Shown one piece after another: positions 10,201 through 21,778 of a stretch of 64,000 nucleotides of DNA. The position numbers were made by a program, and so were the translations under genes. Source of the DNA: Saccharomyces uvarum. Lineage: Eukaryota > Ascomycota > Saccharomycetes > Saccharomycetales > Saccharomycetaceae. Where the stretch lies: the NCBI GenBank assembly GCA_947243795.1, contig OX365943.1, positions 186,001 to 250,000 of the forward strand. The letters run 5' to 3'. How positions within the stretch are numbered: position 1 is the stretch's first letter; each line of letters begins with the position of its first letter. The notes beneath the pieces were generated by a model. The model was not told where the DNA came from and did not search any database. It saw nothing but the letters and a program-made list of their open reading frames with translations.

Positions 10201-11340
10201 TAAAGAATGGAACGACCATCTTAGACGATATTTAAACAGTATTGGACTAAAAGATAACACTTATACTCCAGGAATATACCAATCCAAGGATAAAAAACTA
10301 ATTATCGCAGTTTATGTTGAGGACTGCGTGATTGCAGCAAGTGATGAACAAAGATTAGATGATTTCATAAACAATTTAGAAAATACCCTTGAATTAAAAA
10401 TTACTGGTACTCTAATAGACGATATATTGGATACAGACATCTTGGGGATAGATTTGATCTATAACAAAAAACTTGGTACGGTTGATCTGACATTAAAATC
10501 ATTCATAGAAAAAATGGGTGAGAAGTATAAAAAGGACTTGGATAAGGGTAGAAAAAGTTCAATTCCACATACATCAATATACAAGATTGATCCCAAAAAG
10601 GGAGAACTAAAAATGACCAAAAAGGAATATAAAGACGGTGTGTTGAAATTACAGCAACTATTAGGAGAACTTAACTATGTTAGGTACAAGTGTAGATACG
10701 ATGTTGAATTTGCGGTCAAGAAAGTAGCTAGATTAGTAAACTTTCCTCATGAACAGGTATTTTACATGATTTAAAAAATCATACAATATCTAGTACAACA
10801 TACGAATATTGGAATACACTATGATAGAGACCTTAACAAAGATAAGAAAATCACTACTATCACAGATGCATCAGTTGGAACAGAATACGATGCACAATCA
10901 AGAATAGGAGTTATAATTTGGTATGGAAAGAATATTTTCAATGTATACTCCAATAAAAGCGCAAACAAATGCGTATCCTCAACTGAAGCAGAACTTCACG
11001 CTATCTATGAAGGTTATGCAGACTCAGAAACCCTGAAAGCAACCTTAACAGAACTTGGAGAGGGAAAAAATAAAGAACTTACAGTGATTACTGATTCAAA
11101 ACCATCTATTGAAGGTTTAAATCGTAGTTACCTATAACCCAAACAGAAGTTCACATGGATAAAAACTGAAATAATCAAAGAAAAACTAAAAGAGAACACT
11201 ATAAAAATACTAAAAATCAATGGCAAAGAAAATATAGCAGATTTACTTACAAGACTAGTATCAATTTCTGACTTTGATAGATTTATCAAAGTATTGAAAA
11301 ATCAAATAACACCACAGGATATTTTGGCCTCAACGGACTA
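7150..11340 (+). pseudogene. pol (TYB4-like) region of the Ty4-family fossil, approximate extent
   Basis: The parts run in Ty1/copia order. A protease-like IDTGSG lies near 7.2 kb. An integrase zinc-binding and catalytic region (GHTG, CETCKVS, WCMDIFGPV, SDQGSEF) spans about 7.6-8.5 kb. A long Asp/Glu/Asn-rich linker runs about 8.5-9.8 kb. Reverse transcriptase (LDINHAFLYAKL, ALYGLKQSP) and RNase H-like sequence span about 9.85-11.3 kb. The family normally makes Pol by programmed read-through from gag. The region is broken and is reported as a fossil. Confidence 0.85.
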
Positions 11341-11421
11341 TTAATAATTAAATTACTTAATTAAGAACCGAACACACAGCAGATATCTGTTGGAGTACAA
11401 TAATATATCTTTAAGGGAGCA

Positions 11422-11745
11422 TGTTGGAATAAGGTGATCTTGGACATAACATTCTTTATGTCCAAATAGGTGATCTCGAACGTTCTTTAATATGATATTA
11501 ATTATGTTGAACTGAAACAAACATACTTAATGAAGACGAGTATAAAGACCTATTAATTGATCAGACATTAGCATATAAGGAGATGAGTTATACCTGATAA
11601 CTTATTATTAATGTTCTGAATTATGTTCGAACCATTGGGTTTCATATAACCAATCAGCGTGTGTTTTATATACCTCTCTAATATAATAAGAAAGAACTGC
11701 CTATTCTTAATTATTACTACTTCCTAAATTAACTAATTATCAACA
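11422..11745 (+). repeat. Right LTR of the Ty4-family element (324 bp)
   Basis: It starts TGTTGGAATA right after the purine-rich tract and ends TTATCAACA, followed by the target duplication AATAA. The TG...CA ends and the TGTTGGAA start are typical of Saccharomyces Ty LTRs. The final roughly 137 bp recur in inverted orientation at the left end of the element. The first roughly 185 bp (U3-like) have no counterpart at the left end. Confidence 0.88.
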
Positions 11746-11856
11746 AATAAAACCCTTTCTGGAGTTTGTCCGTCCTTTTGGCTGGAATAAATAAGATGCG
11801 TTTGATGCAATATTCAACAACATTACCGTGTGAATATTTACTGAAAATTAAATCAA

Positions 11857-11879
11857 CTTTCCTATTCAGTCCTTCAATA
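11857..11879. promoter_or_regulatory. Distal, weaker P'Q-like box upstream of MF(ALPHA)1
   Basis: CTTTCCTATTCAGTCC TTCAATA resembles the Mcm1/alpha1 P'Q element but is more degenerate than the proximal copy at 11909-11935. S. cerevisiae MF(ALPHA)1 is also known to use two such elements. It starts 112 bp after the retrotransposon edge. Confidence 0.6.
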
Positions 11880-11908
11880 AAGATTTCTTCTTCATTTTTT
11901 TAGGCCGA

Positions 11909-11935
11909 CTTTCCTAATTAGGCCATCAACGACAG
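11909..11935. promoter_or_regulatory. P'Q box (Mcm1-alpha1 site), alpha-specific activation of MF(ALPHA)1
   Basis: CTTTCCTAATTAGGCC is the P' half, a near-palindromic Mcm1 site. It is directly followed by ATCAACGACAG, the Q half bound by alpha1. To my memory this is essentially identical to the S. cerevisiae MF(ALPHA)1 element. It lies about 305 bp upstream of the ATG. Its integrity, with the retrotransposon wholly outside it, suggests alpha-cell control is kept. Confidence 0.88.
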
Positions 11936-12100
11936 TAAAATTTGCCGAGAATAATAGTTCTCTACTGAAAAATAGTGGGCAATGTAAAAATATGCATCTC
12001 ATTTATCAAACATACATAAAATTTCAGCAACCCTTACCACAATTACAATGAAACGTAAGAGATTAGAAAAACGGCAACAGATCTTAGTAAAAAATTATAA

Positions 12101-12108
12101 TATAAAAA
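12101..12108 (+). promoter_or_regulatory. TATA box of MF(ALPHA)1
   Basis: TATAAAAA lies 139 bp upstream of the ATG and about 165 bp downstream of the P'Q box, the right place for the core promoter of this highly expressed alpha-specific gene. Confidence 0.7.
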
Positions 12109-12239
12109 GGCATCCTCTACTTACCAGATAATACTATTTCTATCCATATCTTAATGGTTTTTAGATACTACTATATGTAAACCAGAATAACTCAACACTC
12201 TAGTTCTCCTACACACAACAATTAAGAATAACAACAATA

Positions 12240-12629
12240 ATGAAACTCTCAACAATTGTTACCGCTGTTTTGTTTACAGCTTCTTCTGTTTTAGCCGCCC
12301 CAGTCAATACCACTACTGAAAATGAAACTGCTCAAGTTCCTGCTGAAGCTATCATTGGCTACTTGGATTTGGAGGGTGATTCTGATGTTGCTGTTTTGCC
12401 ATTTGCAAACAGCACAAATACTGGGTTACTATTCATAAACACTACTATTTCTAACCTTGCTGCCAAGGAAAAAGGTGTTTCATTAAACAAGAGAGAAGCT
12501 GATGCTGAAGCTTGGCACTGGCTGCAATTGAAGCCTGGTCAACCAATGTACAAGAGAGAAGCTGAAGCCGAAGCCGAAGCTGAAGCTTGGCACTGGCTGA
12601 AATTGAGACCTGGTCAACCGATGTACTAG
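12240..12629 (+). CDS. MF(ALPHA)1: Mating pheromone alpha-factor precursor with two repeats
   Basis: A 129-residue prepro-pheromone. Residues 1-20 are a signal peptide (MKLSTIVTAVLFTASSVLAA). The pro-region has four N-glycosylation sequons (N23, N28, N57, N67). Kex2 sites KR at 84-85 and 105-106 release two units trimmed by Ste13 at EADAEA (86-91) and at five EA dipeptides (107-116). Peptide 1 (92-104) is WHWLQLKPGQPMY, the classic alpha-factor. Peptide 2 (117-129) is WHWLKLRPGQPMY, differing at positions 5 and 7. S. cerevisiae MF(ALPHA)1 has about 165 residues and four repeats, so this gene is shorter by two repeats. Secreted alpha-factor binds Ste2 on a-cells. Synteny with UIP4 and POS5 and the P'Q boxes identify it as MF(ALPHA)1, not MF(ALPHA)2. 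Confidence 0.97.
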   Translation: MKLSTIVTAVLFTASSVLAAPVNTTTENETAQVPAEAIIGYLDLEGDSDVAVLPFANSTNTGLLFINTTISNLAAKEKGVSLNKREADAEAWHWLQLKPGQPMYKREAEAEAEAEAWHWLKLRPGQPMY

Positions 12630-13011
12630 TTTCGATTGACATCTACCCAGCAGACCAGTCTATCTTAATCCAGCCGTACTTTTCCGCATTCAATTTCATG
12701 ACGTTTTTTATTTCTCCACTAACAGGATATATTTCTCTGTTCAAATTCTTTCTTTACCCTTTCCTTTCTTTTGATATATTAACACATATTTTATATACTT
12801 TTTTCCTTTCATATACATAAGCACTAAAAAAAAAGTTTGGTTTTGCTGATTGCCATATTCCCATTTATTATAATTCCTATATTTTATCCTATTACTAGCT
12901 AAAGAAAAACAAGGAAGAGCCGGATCCAAAAAAGCCTCGACAAGTTAAGGTACATCCGAGCATATAAAAGGGATAATTACGATGAAAAAAAACGATCGTC
13001 CCTTTCGTGAG
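12630..13011. terminator. Convergent 3' region between MF(ALPHA)1 and UIP4
   Basis: About 380 bp between two stop codons, T-rich on the plus strand, with TATATT/TTATATAC motifs (12774-12800) of yeast 3'-processing type. It holds no gene; the overlapping frame at 12587-12820 is a shadow. Confidence 0.5.
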
Positions 13012-13905
13012 TTAAGCTGTCTCCGTACCTGAAGTTTTCGTTGTCAACCAAGAGAACCATGACCCGAAGAAACGCCCTAATGCTCCTAGCAACTTTTCCA
13101 AGATACTTTCATAATCTTCAGGATGTGTGTCACCTTCTTTGACCACCGAATTCGCCTTTCGATCACCTGGTTTATCTCTTTTTTGTATTTCTTCTTGTTC
13201 GGACATGTCTGTATTTTCAGTGTCTGAATCGACAATCTCATGTTCCGATCCTTGCGAATCAGTCACGTCTGTATCTTCATTAACTCTTGTGTTATCATTA
13301 CCTTCAGAAAAATTGTCAAGCTCTTCATTACGTTTGTGTGTTCCTACCTGTGGAAGCTGGGTTGGATGATCATTGTTTTCTATTTGTGAGTTCACTGGAG
13401 CATCATCGAGTGCAATATCGTCATGATTTCCTTCTTTTGTGACAACTTCTTCTGCTGGAACAGGTTCGCTTCGAGAACTTCCTGAATTAGAAGAAACAGT
13501 CGTCTTAATATCTCTTAAAGAGGGAGTTGGAGTCTCAGGACCTTCATCATACAAACCCTGCTCATTATTTTCTTCTTCTTTTGCATCTTTATCATCCTCC
13601 TTGTTTTCTTTTTCTTCATTTGTGTCATCCTCCTTGTTTTCCAACTTGGTCACATTATTTTCGTTACTATGCTCGTCAATCTCCTTTGGATACTCGTCAT
13701 CGGCAAACCAGTTGCCATTGTGATCTATAAATTTAAAATGTACCTTGTCGTCGTGTTTATTTGTCGATGATTGATCAAATGTATACTCCCACTTTCCGGA
13801 ATCATCATTAATTTCCATGGGCATACCTTCCCAATTGGTGAAGTCACCAGCAATCTTCAAGTCTGGAAAGTCATCCGCTGGGTGATCAAATACAATAGTG
13901 ACCAT
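13012..13905 (-). CDS. UIP4: Uip4, Ulp1-interacting ER/nuclear-envelope protein
   Basis: A 297-residue protein (about 272 in S. cerevisiae). The N-terminal 90 residues (VTIVFDHPADDFPDLKIAG, then FTNWEGMPM and HFKFIDHNGNWFADDEYP) form a glycogen-binding-like CBM48/AMPK-beta fold. A long acidic, Lys/Glu/Asp/Asn-rich low-complexity middle follows. A short hydrophobic C-terminal segment (ALGRFFGSWFSWL) could anchor it to membrane. In S. cerevisiae it binds the SUMO protease Ulp1 and sits at the ER and nuclear envelope; its molecular role is poorly defined. The extra length lies in the acidic middle, which is the variable part. The dubious S. cerevisiae ORF overlapping this gene is not annotated here. 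Confidence 0.94.
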   Translation of the reverse strand: MVTIVFDHPADDFPDLKIAGDFTNWEGMPMEINDDSGKWEYTFDQSSTNKHDDKVHFKFIDHNGNWFADDEYPKEIDEHSNENNVTKLENKEDDTNEEKENKEDDKDAKEEENNEQGLYDEGPETPTPSLRDIKTTVSSNSGSSRSEPVPAEEVVTKEGNHDDIALDDAPVNSQIENNDHPTQLPQVGTHKRNEELDNFSEGNDNTRVNEDTDVTDSQGSEHEIVDSDTENTDMSEQEEIQKRDKPGDRKANSVVKEGDTHPEDYESILEKLLGALGRFFGSWFSWLTTKTSGTETA

Positions 13906-14369
13906 TATTTATAACTTTACCTATCTTATATTATTATACTTTTACTACAACCAAAGATATTTGTAGGCAAATAATAGACAGAAAGAAGAAAAACAAGAAG
14001 GAAGGAGAGCAAAATATAAAAGTGATTTTGGGTAGTCCTTTATTATTTATCTGTATGTCTTTCGTCTTAGCAGCATATCACTATCAAATTTTCATCCCAT
14101 TTGTACACAGTTCCCCTTAAAAGAAAGTTTATTCATATCTTTAACCCTTTATGCTGTGGGGGTGAAATAATACCGCTTCGGAGATTTCTCTGTCAAAAAA
14201 GAAAGCGATGAGTGGCAGGCGGGGAAATGCACAAGGACAGATACGAAGAAAGTGGTGCAGATGATGGGAGGCTCATATCTTGACGTTTCTTTGTTTATAG
14301 AGGCATGTAAATACAAAACAGTGAATTGCTACATAAAAACATATACATATACATATACATATATATCGT
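13906..14369. promoter_or_regulatory. UIP4 upstream region and MRN1 3' region
   Basis: This is non-coding. Near the MRN1 stop there is an ATACAT microsatellite (about 14337-14365). On the MRN1 strand it reads as TATATGTATATG repeats, which fits a yeast TATATA-type 3'-end efficiency element. A G-run (CTGTGGGGGTG, 14153-14163) lies in the UIP4 upstream part. Confidence 0.5.
14337..14365. repeat. ATACAT hexanucleotide microsatellite
   Basis: ACATATACAT is repeated about four times and fades into ATATAT. It begins five bases beyond the MRN1 stop codon, so it lies inside the MRN1 3' UTR. Confidence 0.85.
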
Positions 14370-16157
14370 TTAACGAGATTGGTGGGGAACGTTACCGCAT
14401 CTATCTTTACCAAAATTGATCTTGAGATCTTTGAAATATGGGTTAGACTTGATCTTGTCTAAAGCCAAAATAGCATTACTGATATTGGTATAATTTATAA
14501 AGCAACAGTTTTTCTCAGGCAAGAAATTGATTTGTTCCACTTCCCCATATTGTTGAAAAATACTTCTTAAATTGTTTTCGGTAAAGATACGTTCATCATT
14601 TAGGGAATCGCTAGCAAAATCTATGTTACCCACATAAACGTTTCTTGACGCGCCGTTACTGACTGCCAAGGCAAGAGCATTGGGCAGCGGGCCAGAGTGC
14701 TTCCCCCAACCGACTTTGCAACGTTTTTTCTGAACTGTGAATCCATACAAAGAACTCATCGCATAAAACTGTGCGGCGGCTGTAGGATCAATGAAGGTGA
14801 CGAAGCACACGTAGCGATCATTCAATAGTTTTATGCTCTGTAATAAACCGCCACGAACCGCATTACATATTTCTTCAATCTTAACATCTTTAGGCAAACT
14901 GCCTAGATAAACAGTTCTGTTGCCCAAGTTATTAGGCCCCCCGGCTGATGTGGCAATTGCCGCAGCGGCCGCTGATTGTTGTAACAAGGCGCTAGATATA
15001 AACTCACGATCTGAAAATTCTATCATATGTTCCATCCCGGGTTGGACACCTAAAAATTGGGCTGCGTTATGTTGCTGCGTTTTGGTGATAAACGCGCATC
15101 TATCTTTCCCATAAAATATTCTCTTATTTTGGTAATATGGGTTTCTTATTGGTAGATTCGTAACTACTTTTATAGCATTTAAAATTGATGCAAAATGAAT
15201 AAAAGCAATCCCCTTTTCTTTGATGATTTTTATACAATCGATTTCGCCATACTCTTGTAAATCGGCTCTCAATTGCTCTTCAGATAAGTGGGATTCCTCC
15301 CCTTCAACTGTCATACGGCCAATGTATACATTTCTTGTCGCACCATCGGTAGTTATCCTCGCGGCTACAATAGGATCAATGCGAGTTGGTTTACCCCAAC
15401 CAATCTTTATATCTCTATCACCAATATTTAAACGCTTCAAAATTGCATCCGAATGAAAGAGTAGTGCTGCACTCTCATCGACAAAGGATATGAATGCGCA
15501 CATCTTTTCAGGTATAATTTTAACGTCTTCCACGACACCGCTCCTGACATGATCTAGAAGTTCTTTAACTGTTAGATGTGGTGGAACATTGCCCAAATAG
15601 ACAGTTCTGGTTGGGGCAGAAGTAAAATTTAAAGAATTGTTGGCTTGTGAATTTACTGACAAAGGAGCATTTGCGTTGGTTACGGCGGTGGCCGTTGCCC
15701 TAACGATAGGAGAAATGCTATCAGACAAGGCATTTGGGTTTTCATCACCAAACGGGGAAACTTCATTAGAAGATCTTTCATATTCGAAATAATGGTTGTT
15801 ATTTTGAATATTTTCGTTGCCTATTCCAAAATTTTGCTCTTGTAGAAGCCGTTGCTGTTGCAACTCGATTTGCTGGCTCACCTGGAATTGTGGTGGTTGC
15901 TGTTGAATTGGATGGTAGTCCAAAAACCCACCATTTTCATAAAGAAATGAATCGTTTGGATCCTGCGTAAAGTCGGATGGCAAAAGAGTGAAACCACCGT
16001 TCGTAGGGTACGTAGCATCGCCAAAGGCTTGGGGATCATTCAAATAAGGGTCTCGATAATGGCCGGAAGAATTGGAGTGTTGGTACATCGTAGAGTCATC
16101 AGAAGAAGCAAAAGGAGGTAGCGTGTTGTTATTATTATTATTATAAGAAACTACCAT
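14370..16157 (-). CDS. MRN1: Mrn1, RNA-binding protein with four RRMs
   Basis: A 595-residue protein (about 612 in S. cerevisiae). An Asn/Gln-rich low-complexity N-terminus (poly-Asn at 6-11, Gln tracts near 83-105) precedes four RRM domains. These are recognisable from their RNP2 motifs TVYLGNVPP (about 190), NVYIGRM (about 275), TVYLGSLPK (about 415) and NVYVGNID (about 505), each with RNP1-like CAFISF, IAFIHF, VCFVTF and CCFINY. An Ala-rich linker (SAAAAAIATSAGG) lies before RRM3. Mrn1 binds mRNA and is linked to chromatin remodelling mutants, mRNA fate in stress granules and messages for mitochondrial proteins. The start ATG matches the known MVVSYNNNN opening. The shorter length mainly reflects a shorter poly-Asn run. 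Confidence 0.96.
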   Translation of the reverse strand: MVVSYNNNNNNTLPPFASSDDSTMYQHSNSSGHYRDPYLNDPQAFGDATYPTNGGFTLLPSDFTQDPNDSFLYENGGFLDYHPIQQQPPQFQVSQQIELQQQRLLQEQNFGIGNENIQNNNHYFEYERSSNEVSPFGDENPNALSDSISPIVRATATAVTNANAPLSVNSQANNSLNFTSAPTRTVYLGNVPPHLTVKELLDHVRSGVVEDVKIIPEKMCAFISFVDESAALLFHSDAILKRLNIGDRDIKIGWGKPTRIDPIVAARITTDGATRNVYIGRMTVEGEESHLSEEQLRADLQEYGEIDCIKIIKEKGIAFIHFASILNAIKVVTNLPIRNPYYQNKRIFYGKDRCAFITKTQQHNAAQFLGVQPGMEHMIEFSDREFISSALLQQSAAAAAIATSAGGPNNLGNRTVYLGSLPKDVKIEEICNAVRGGLLQSIKLLNDRYVCFVTFIDPTAAAQFYAMSSLYGFTVQKKRCKVGWGKHSGPLPNALALAVSNGASRNVYVGNIDFASDSLNDERIFTENNLRSIFQQYGEVEQINFLPEKNCCFINYTNISNAILALDKIKSNPYFKDLKINFGKDRCGNVPHQSR

Positions 16158-17764
<1,607 letters not shown>

Positions 17765-17879
17765 AAGGAGAAAGCACTTTCACCCGTCTATCTACATGTA
17801 TTGTACAAGGTATTCTCCTCTTCTATAAACCTGTAAATAACATATAATTATATCTTTATTTATCTACTAATTTTTCGGA

Positions 17880-20800
17880 TCATTTTCTCCATAAGGATAG
17901 CCCGACACCACCGATTAGCAACGTTTTGTCGAATCCCGTGCCGTCATTAGTCGAGATGATGTCCAATGACCCTGTGTCCGCCACAGTGGTGTACTTTTTA
18001 TCCGTCAAAGTAAGTTTCCCCGCGGTAATCTTCCAAGCGCGTACGATTTGGTCAACAGATGTGGTGATAGCTTCTTCGCCGCCATTGATCAACATGCCTG
18101 ATGTTATCGTCGAAGATGCAGCTGAATCGATAAAATCACTTGCCTCCAACGCTGGAGTGTTCGCGTCATCCAACGTCAAATAGCTCAGCCCCAATCCATT
18201 GTCATCACCACCCGTTAAAATTGCTGCTGATGTTCTAGTAGGGGCAACGACGCAGTCTAGGGATTTGATGCCCGACTGGTGCACTCGCAACTGCGACACA
18301 GGGACAGGAAGACTCAACACAGTAGTGAATAATTTATTGTCCACCAAGTCACCAGAGGTAGCATCAACGCTAAACGGTACGTATTCTGTTACGTTATAGA
18401 TAACCAAAAATCCATCTGTTGGTGAAATGACAACGAAAAGTTGATTCTTCAGTGTAATCAACGCAACGTTAAATAAGCAGCACGTCTTGTAACGACCTTG
18501 TGTAATTAGTTCAAATTTGTTTATATTTTCTTTGTAACACCAGATCTTTATGGCTGAGTCTGAATAAACAGTTGCTAGGATGAAATCACCCGATTGAGAT
18601 ACAAATTTTACATCAAAATCCATGATTCTTAAATCTGGATTATTAGTGGATGTGGGTAACGTTTGTCGTATTGTCACATATGGTCGTTTGTCGTACTTAT
18701 CGTTCAATTCCCACATAAACAATTCTTCTCTAGCTGAGGCTGATATCATTAATTTTTCATTAATGAATCGACAGCGTTGTAACCCAGAGATGTGTTTCCT
18801 CTGAGTCCAAAAGTTCTGAACTTTGCCTGTTTTATTGTCGAAATATCCTAACTTGATCGTGGTATCTTCGGATGCAGTACAAAATATATGACCTTCTTTG
18901 AAATTGCCATTTGTATCGGTACTGGCCCCTGGACAAATCGAAATGTCTCTAATTTCTCTTCCATGAATACCTTTTTCTAAAGTTTCAGGAAAGTCAGAAT
19001 GATACATTTTCCTTAGATGCAACCGCGACGCCTTGATATACATCAGAATATGACCATCATTAATGGTGTTGAGCTTCCATTGACGATGGGCACCACCACA
19101 CACTTCACTAGCTAATTCGTAGCAGTTTGTCTCATTGTAAAGGTAGAATAAACTAGACTTAAACCCATAAGTGATATATTCACTGTTTGAATTGAAAAAA
19201 GCACCTTCTAAGAACCCTTTCATCATCTTATTAGAATGCAAAACCTTGTAAGAAAATTGAGGGTGGGGGCTTTCACAGTTGCTTTTTGTCAGTTCTATGA
19301 AGTCGTAGTAACCATCCCTGTTGGTTACAGAAAAGACGGTAGAATCATTCTTATTTTCCACAAATTTGATTGAGGTAGTAGTGTCACCGGGACATAATCT
19401 CCTAATTATGAAAGGCTCTTCGTCATCATTAAGTAAGTTAAAAATCACCAATGTACTAAAACGCGAGCCAACCAAGACATAATTTTGGAAAGAGGCTAAA
19501 CATGAGGAAGCAAAGTTTTCAGGCTTATTAAAACAGTGCTTAATTTTAATTTTTAAGTCTTGAATACTTATCTCTAGACATAAAAGCTTATCGCGAGGGT
19601 TTGGTGATTCCAGGGTTAAGAGGAATGAATGTTCATCGTACTCAGTCAAAAGACAGTTATTCGTCTTGGAAAGCTCATTCACATGGAATTGCCCAACCTT
19701 GATTACGTCATCTCCATTTTCGCTAAACCTAATCAAAAGAACATCCTGCTTATTGTTGGAAAAGACAACAATATTATGTGCTTGAATTCCGTTTGTGATT
19801 GAATACGCGACAAAGTTCCCATCGGTTAGCAATAATTTCCATTGTTTAGTAGTGTTACTAAATTGAAGAATCCTACCTAGTGATGTGATGATAACTATAC
19901 CAAATGAAAATCCCTGGAACCCCTTGATAGTTTCGTTTTTATCAAAGACAACGCCAAGTTGTTGACTGATCTCATCTAGGCTAAACGACGTTTCTTCATC
20001 ACCATGTCTTTTCAAGTGTAGTAGATCAATCAGTTTCAATCTTCCGTCATTCCCTGATGTTACAGCTATCATATCATCTTCTTTGACGTCAACGCCCCAA
20101 ATATTCTTGCTTAAGTGCACGTCATAAATATTAGATATCGATAATTCGGTAATGTTTTTTTGAGATTCTACAATGGTCCATATACGACATGTACAGTCTT
20201 CCGAAACACTAATCAACTTTGTGTCATTGTCAAAGAACTTCAAATTCCAAATTCTTGCTGTGTGGCTCCACCCAACGGACAGTTCTTTACCGGTTTCCAA
20301 ATCCCACAGCCTAATGGATCTGTCGTCAGAGCAACTGGCTACGAATCTCCCGTTGTTACTTAAAGTAACGTAAAAGATAGAACCTTCATGACCCAGCAAA
20401 TTGTGGATTTTGGTCTCTGAAAACAGATCCCAGATGATGATACCACCCATGACAGTACCAGCGTTGATATATACTTTATCTGGGGCAAAGACTTTAATCA
20501 TACCAGAATATAAGATGGATCTTTCACCACGTAATGATTTTCTTGAGAGTACTTCGCAACTCAAATCGCAAATCAACACTTTGTTATAACAGGTTAGTAA
20601 AAATATTTGGGACCCGTCGGAACTAAATTCACCATTTGTAACCCAATCTGAGTTAATCTTTTCCGAGCCCACCAATGACTCTTTCTCCAAAATGTCTTCG
20701 AATCTCACCACTGATGTCGATCTCGCACCGTAGACCAAAACCTCTTCTCCGGCAGAAACGCTAATTCCATGGACTTTGTTCTTACGAAACATTCTACATT

Positions 20801-20951
20801 TGCTGATCAACGTATTCGAACGATAGTCATACACATGGACGAAAGGCCCGTAGCCGGCTAGAACATAGTTTTTATGAAACTTGGTACATAAGGCAGGACC
20901 GTAATGAGAAACGTCCTTCATGTTAGCTATTTCGTTTTGATCAATGCACAA
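17880..20951 (-). CDS. RTT10: Rtt10/Trm734, WD40 partner of tRNA methyltransferase Trm7
   Basis: A 1023-residue WD-repeat protein (about 1013 in S. cerevisiae). Clear WD40 units include [19 protein letters not shown] with [15 protein letters not shown] (about 185-225) and [12 protein letters not shown] (about 250). Others occur in the C-terminal half ([33 protein letters not shown]). In S. cerevisiae the protein acts with Trm7 in 2'-O-methylation of the wobble residue 34 of tRNAs such as tRNA-Phe. It was also found as a regulator of Ty1 transposition and in endosomal recycling. The first ATG is used; a second Met at residue 11 is possible. Divergent from CTI6. Confidence 0.95.
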   Translation of the reverse strand: MCIDQNEIANMKDVSHYGPALCTKFHKNYVLAGYGPFVHVYDYRSNTLISKCRMFRKNKVHGISVSAGEEVLVYGARSTSVVRFEDILEKESLVGSEKINSDWVTNGEFSSDGSQIFLLTCYNKVLICDLSCEVLSRKSLRGERSILYSGMIKVFAPDKVYINAGTVMGGIIIWDLFSETKIHNLLGHEGSIFYVTLSNNGRFVASCSDDRSIRLWDLETGKELSVGWSHTARIWNLKFFDNDTKLISVSEDCTCRIWTIVESQKNITELSISNIYDVHLSKNIWGVDVKEDDMIAVTSGNDGRLKLIDLLHLKRHGDEETSFSLDEISQQLGVVFDKNETIKGFQGFSFGIVIITSLGRILQFSNTTKQWKLLLTDGNFVAYSITNGIQAHNIVVFSNNKQDVLLIRFSENGDDVIKVGQFHVNELSKTNNCLLTEYDEHSFLLTLESPNPRDKLLCLEISIQDLKIKIKHCFNKPENFASSCLASFQNYVLVGSRFSTLVIFNLLNDDEEPFIIRRLCPGDTTTSIKFVENKNDSTVFSVTNRDGYYDFIELTKSNCESPHPQFSYKVLHSNKMMKGFLEGAFFNSNSEYITYGFKSSLFYLYNETNCYELASEVCGGAHRQWKLNTINDGHILMYIKASRLHLRKMYHSDFPETLEKGIHGREIRDISICPGASTDTNGNFKEGHIFCTASEDTTIKLGYFDNKTGKVQNFWTQRKHISGLQRCRFINEKLMISASAREELFMWELNDKYDKRPYVTIRQTLPTSTNNPDLRIMDFDVKFVSQSGDFILATVYSDSAIKIWCYKENINKFELITQGRYKTCCLFNVALITLKNQLFVVISPTDGFLVIYNVTEYVPFSVDATSGDLVDNKLFTTVLSLPVPVSQLRVHQSGIKSLDCVVAPTRTSAAILTGGDDNGLGLSYLTLDDANTPALEASDFIDSAASSTITSGMLINGGEEAITTSVDQIVRAWKITAGKLTLTDKKYTTVADTGSLDIISTNDGTGFDKTLLIGGVGLSLWRK

Positions 20952-21778
20952 ATTTTAATTGAAAACTGGGAAGCTAAGCCAAACGATGAGTTCCGCTAAC
21001 AAAAATTTTCATGCTTGTGATTTTTTTTGTCTTGCTCTTTTTTTTCAACTGCTTTTTTTTTTTGAGATGCCGATGCGTACGTCAAGAAATGATCGAATTT
21101 GCTCTTTAGCTCACAAGGAAAAGTATAGGCGCCGAGTCCTTAAGCTGAATAATTCTAGAACTTAGTATATAATCAGTGTGACGAGGCAGTCTTGGAATTC
21201 CCTCTCTCACTCTCCTTTTTTAAAAGCAGCTTTAAAACAAAAAAACGCAAGCAGACATACACTTCTAGTGCATGTTCCAGTCAATTCATACTGCCTCTTC
21301 TAGCCGTGTAGTATGTATGGTCTTTCTTCTAGGATGGCGTAAATAGTCAACTTCACTCAGCTCTGCCTTTTCTTGATAATAAACTAGAGCTCAGCGGTTA
21401 TTTTTTTGGCTCCTGGATAGGACATTACCCTCCTATCTCGGAAATAAGACGGAGCTTGCCGTAGATAGCTTTAGCCTAATTTAGTTTTGAAAAATTTCTC
21501 CGGTTTGAGTAAAATAGGTAAACCGCACAATACAATCAGCTGCATTTTCAGTTCGACTTTCCAATTGGCGGCTTCATTGCATGGACGAAAATAGCGTTTT
21601 GTTTGTTTTTCCATCTTAGTTCTTGTCATTTTTTGTATACGACCTTTTTTTTATAGTTGCATGCTTGCGAGGGGTACAAACTTAGCACTGTGAGATTACT
21701 AGTAGTGAGTGCACTTAAGGTTATTTACTTTGCGTAACATCAAATCAGCACAAACGTAAACAGAAGCGAATAGGTAAA
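20952..21778. promoter_or_regulatory. Divergent RTT10/CTI6 upstream region
   Basis: This 827-bp non-coding region has several T-runs (21019-21062, 21645-21653). No strong known element is seen. The short frame at 20959-21165 begins 8 bp from the RTT10 ATG in the opposite direction and has no recognisable relative. Confidence 0.45.

Larger units (their letters stand above)
5823..11745 (+). mobile_element. Ty4/Tsu4-family LTR retrotransposon (Ty1/copia superfamily), broken copy
   Basis: This is a 5.9-kb element flanked by identical 5-bp target duplications AATAA (5818-5822 and 11746-11750). The primer-binding site at 5977-5993 is complementary to 17 nt at the 3' end of tRNA-Asn, including CCA, which is the primer used by Ty4. 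A purine-rich tract (TTTAAGGGAGCA) precedes the right LTR at 11422. Gag-like sequence starts at the LTR edge (MATPVRDET, as in Ty4). Protease/integrase-like, acidic linker and reverse transcriptase/RNase H regions follow in Ty1/copia order. The coding part is broken in about five or six places, so this is a fossil, moderately old rather than a fresh insertion. The ends are unusual: the two outermost segments are inverted copies. It lies between POS5 and the MF(ALPHA)1 regulatory boxes. Confidence 0.93.
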
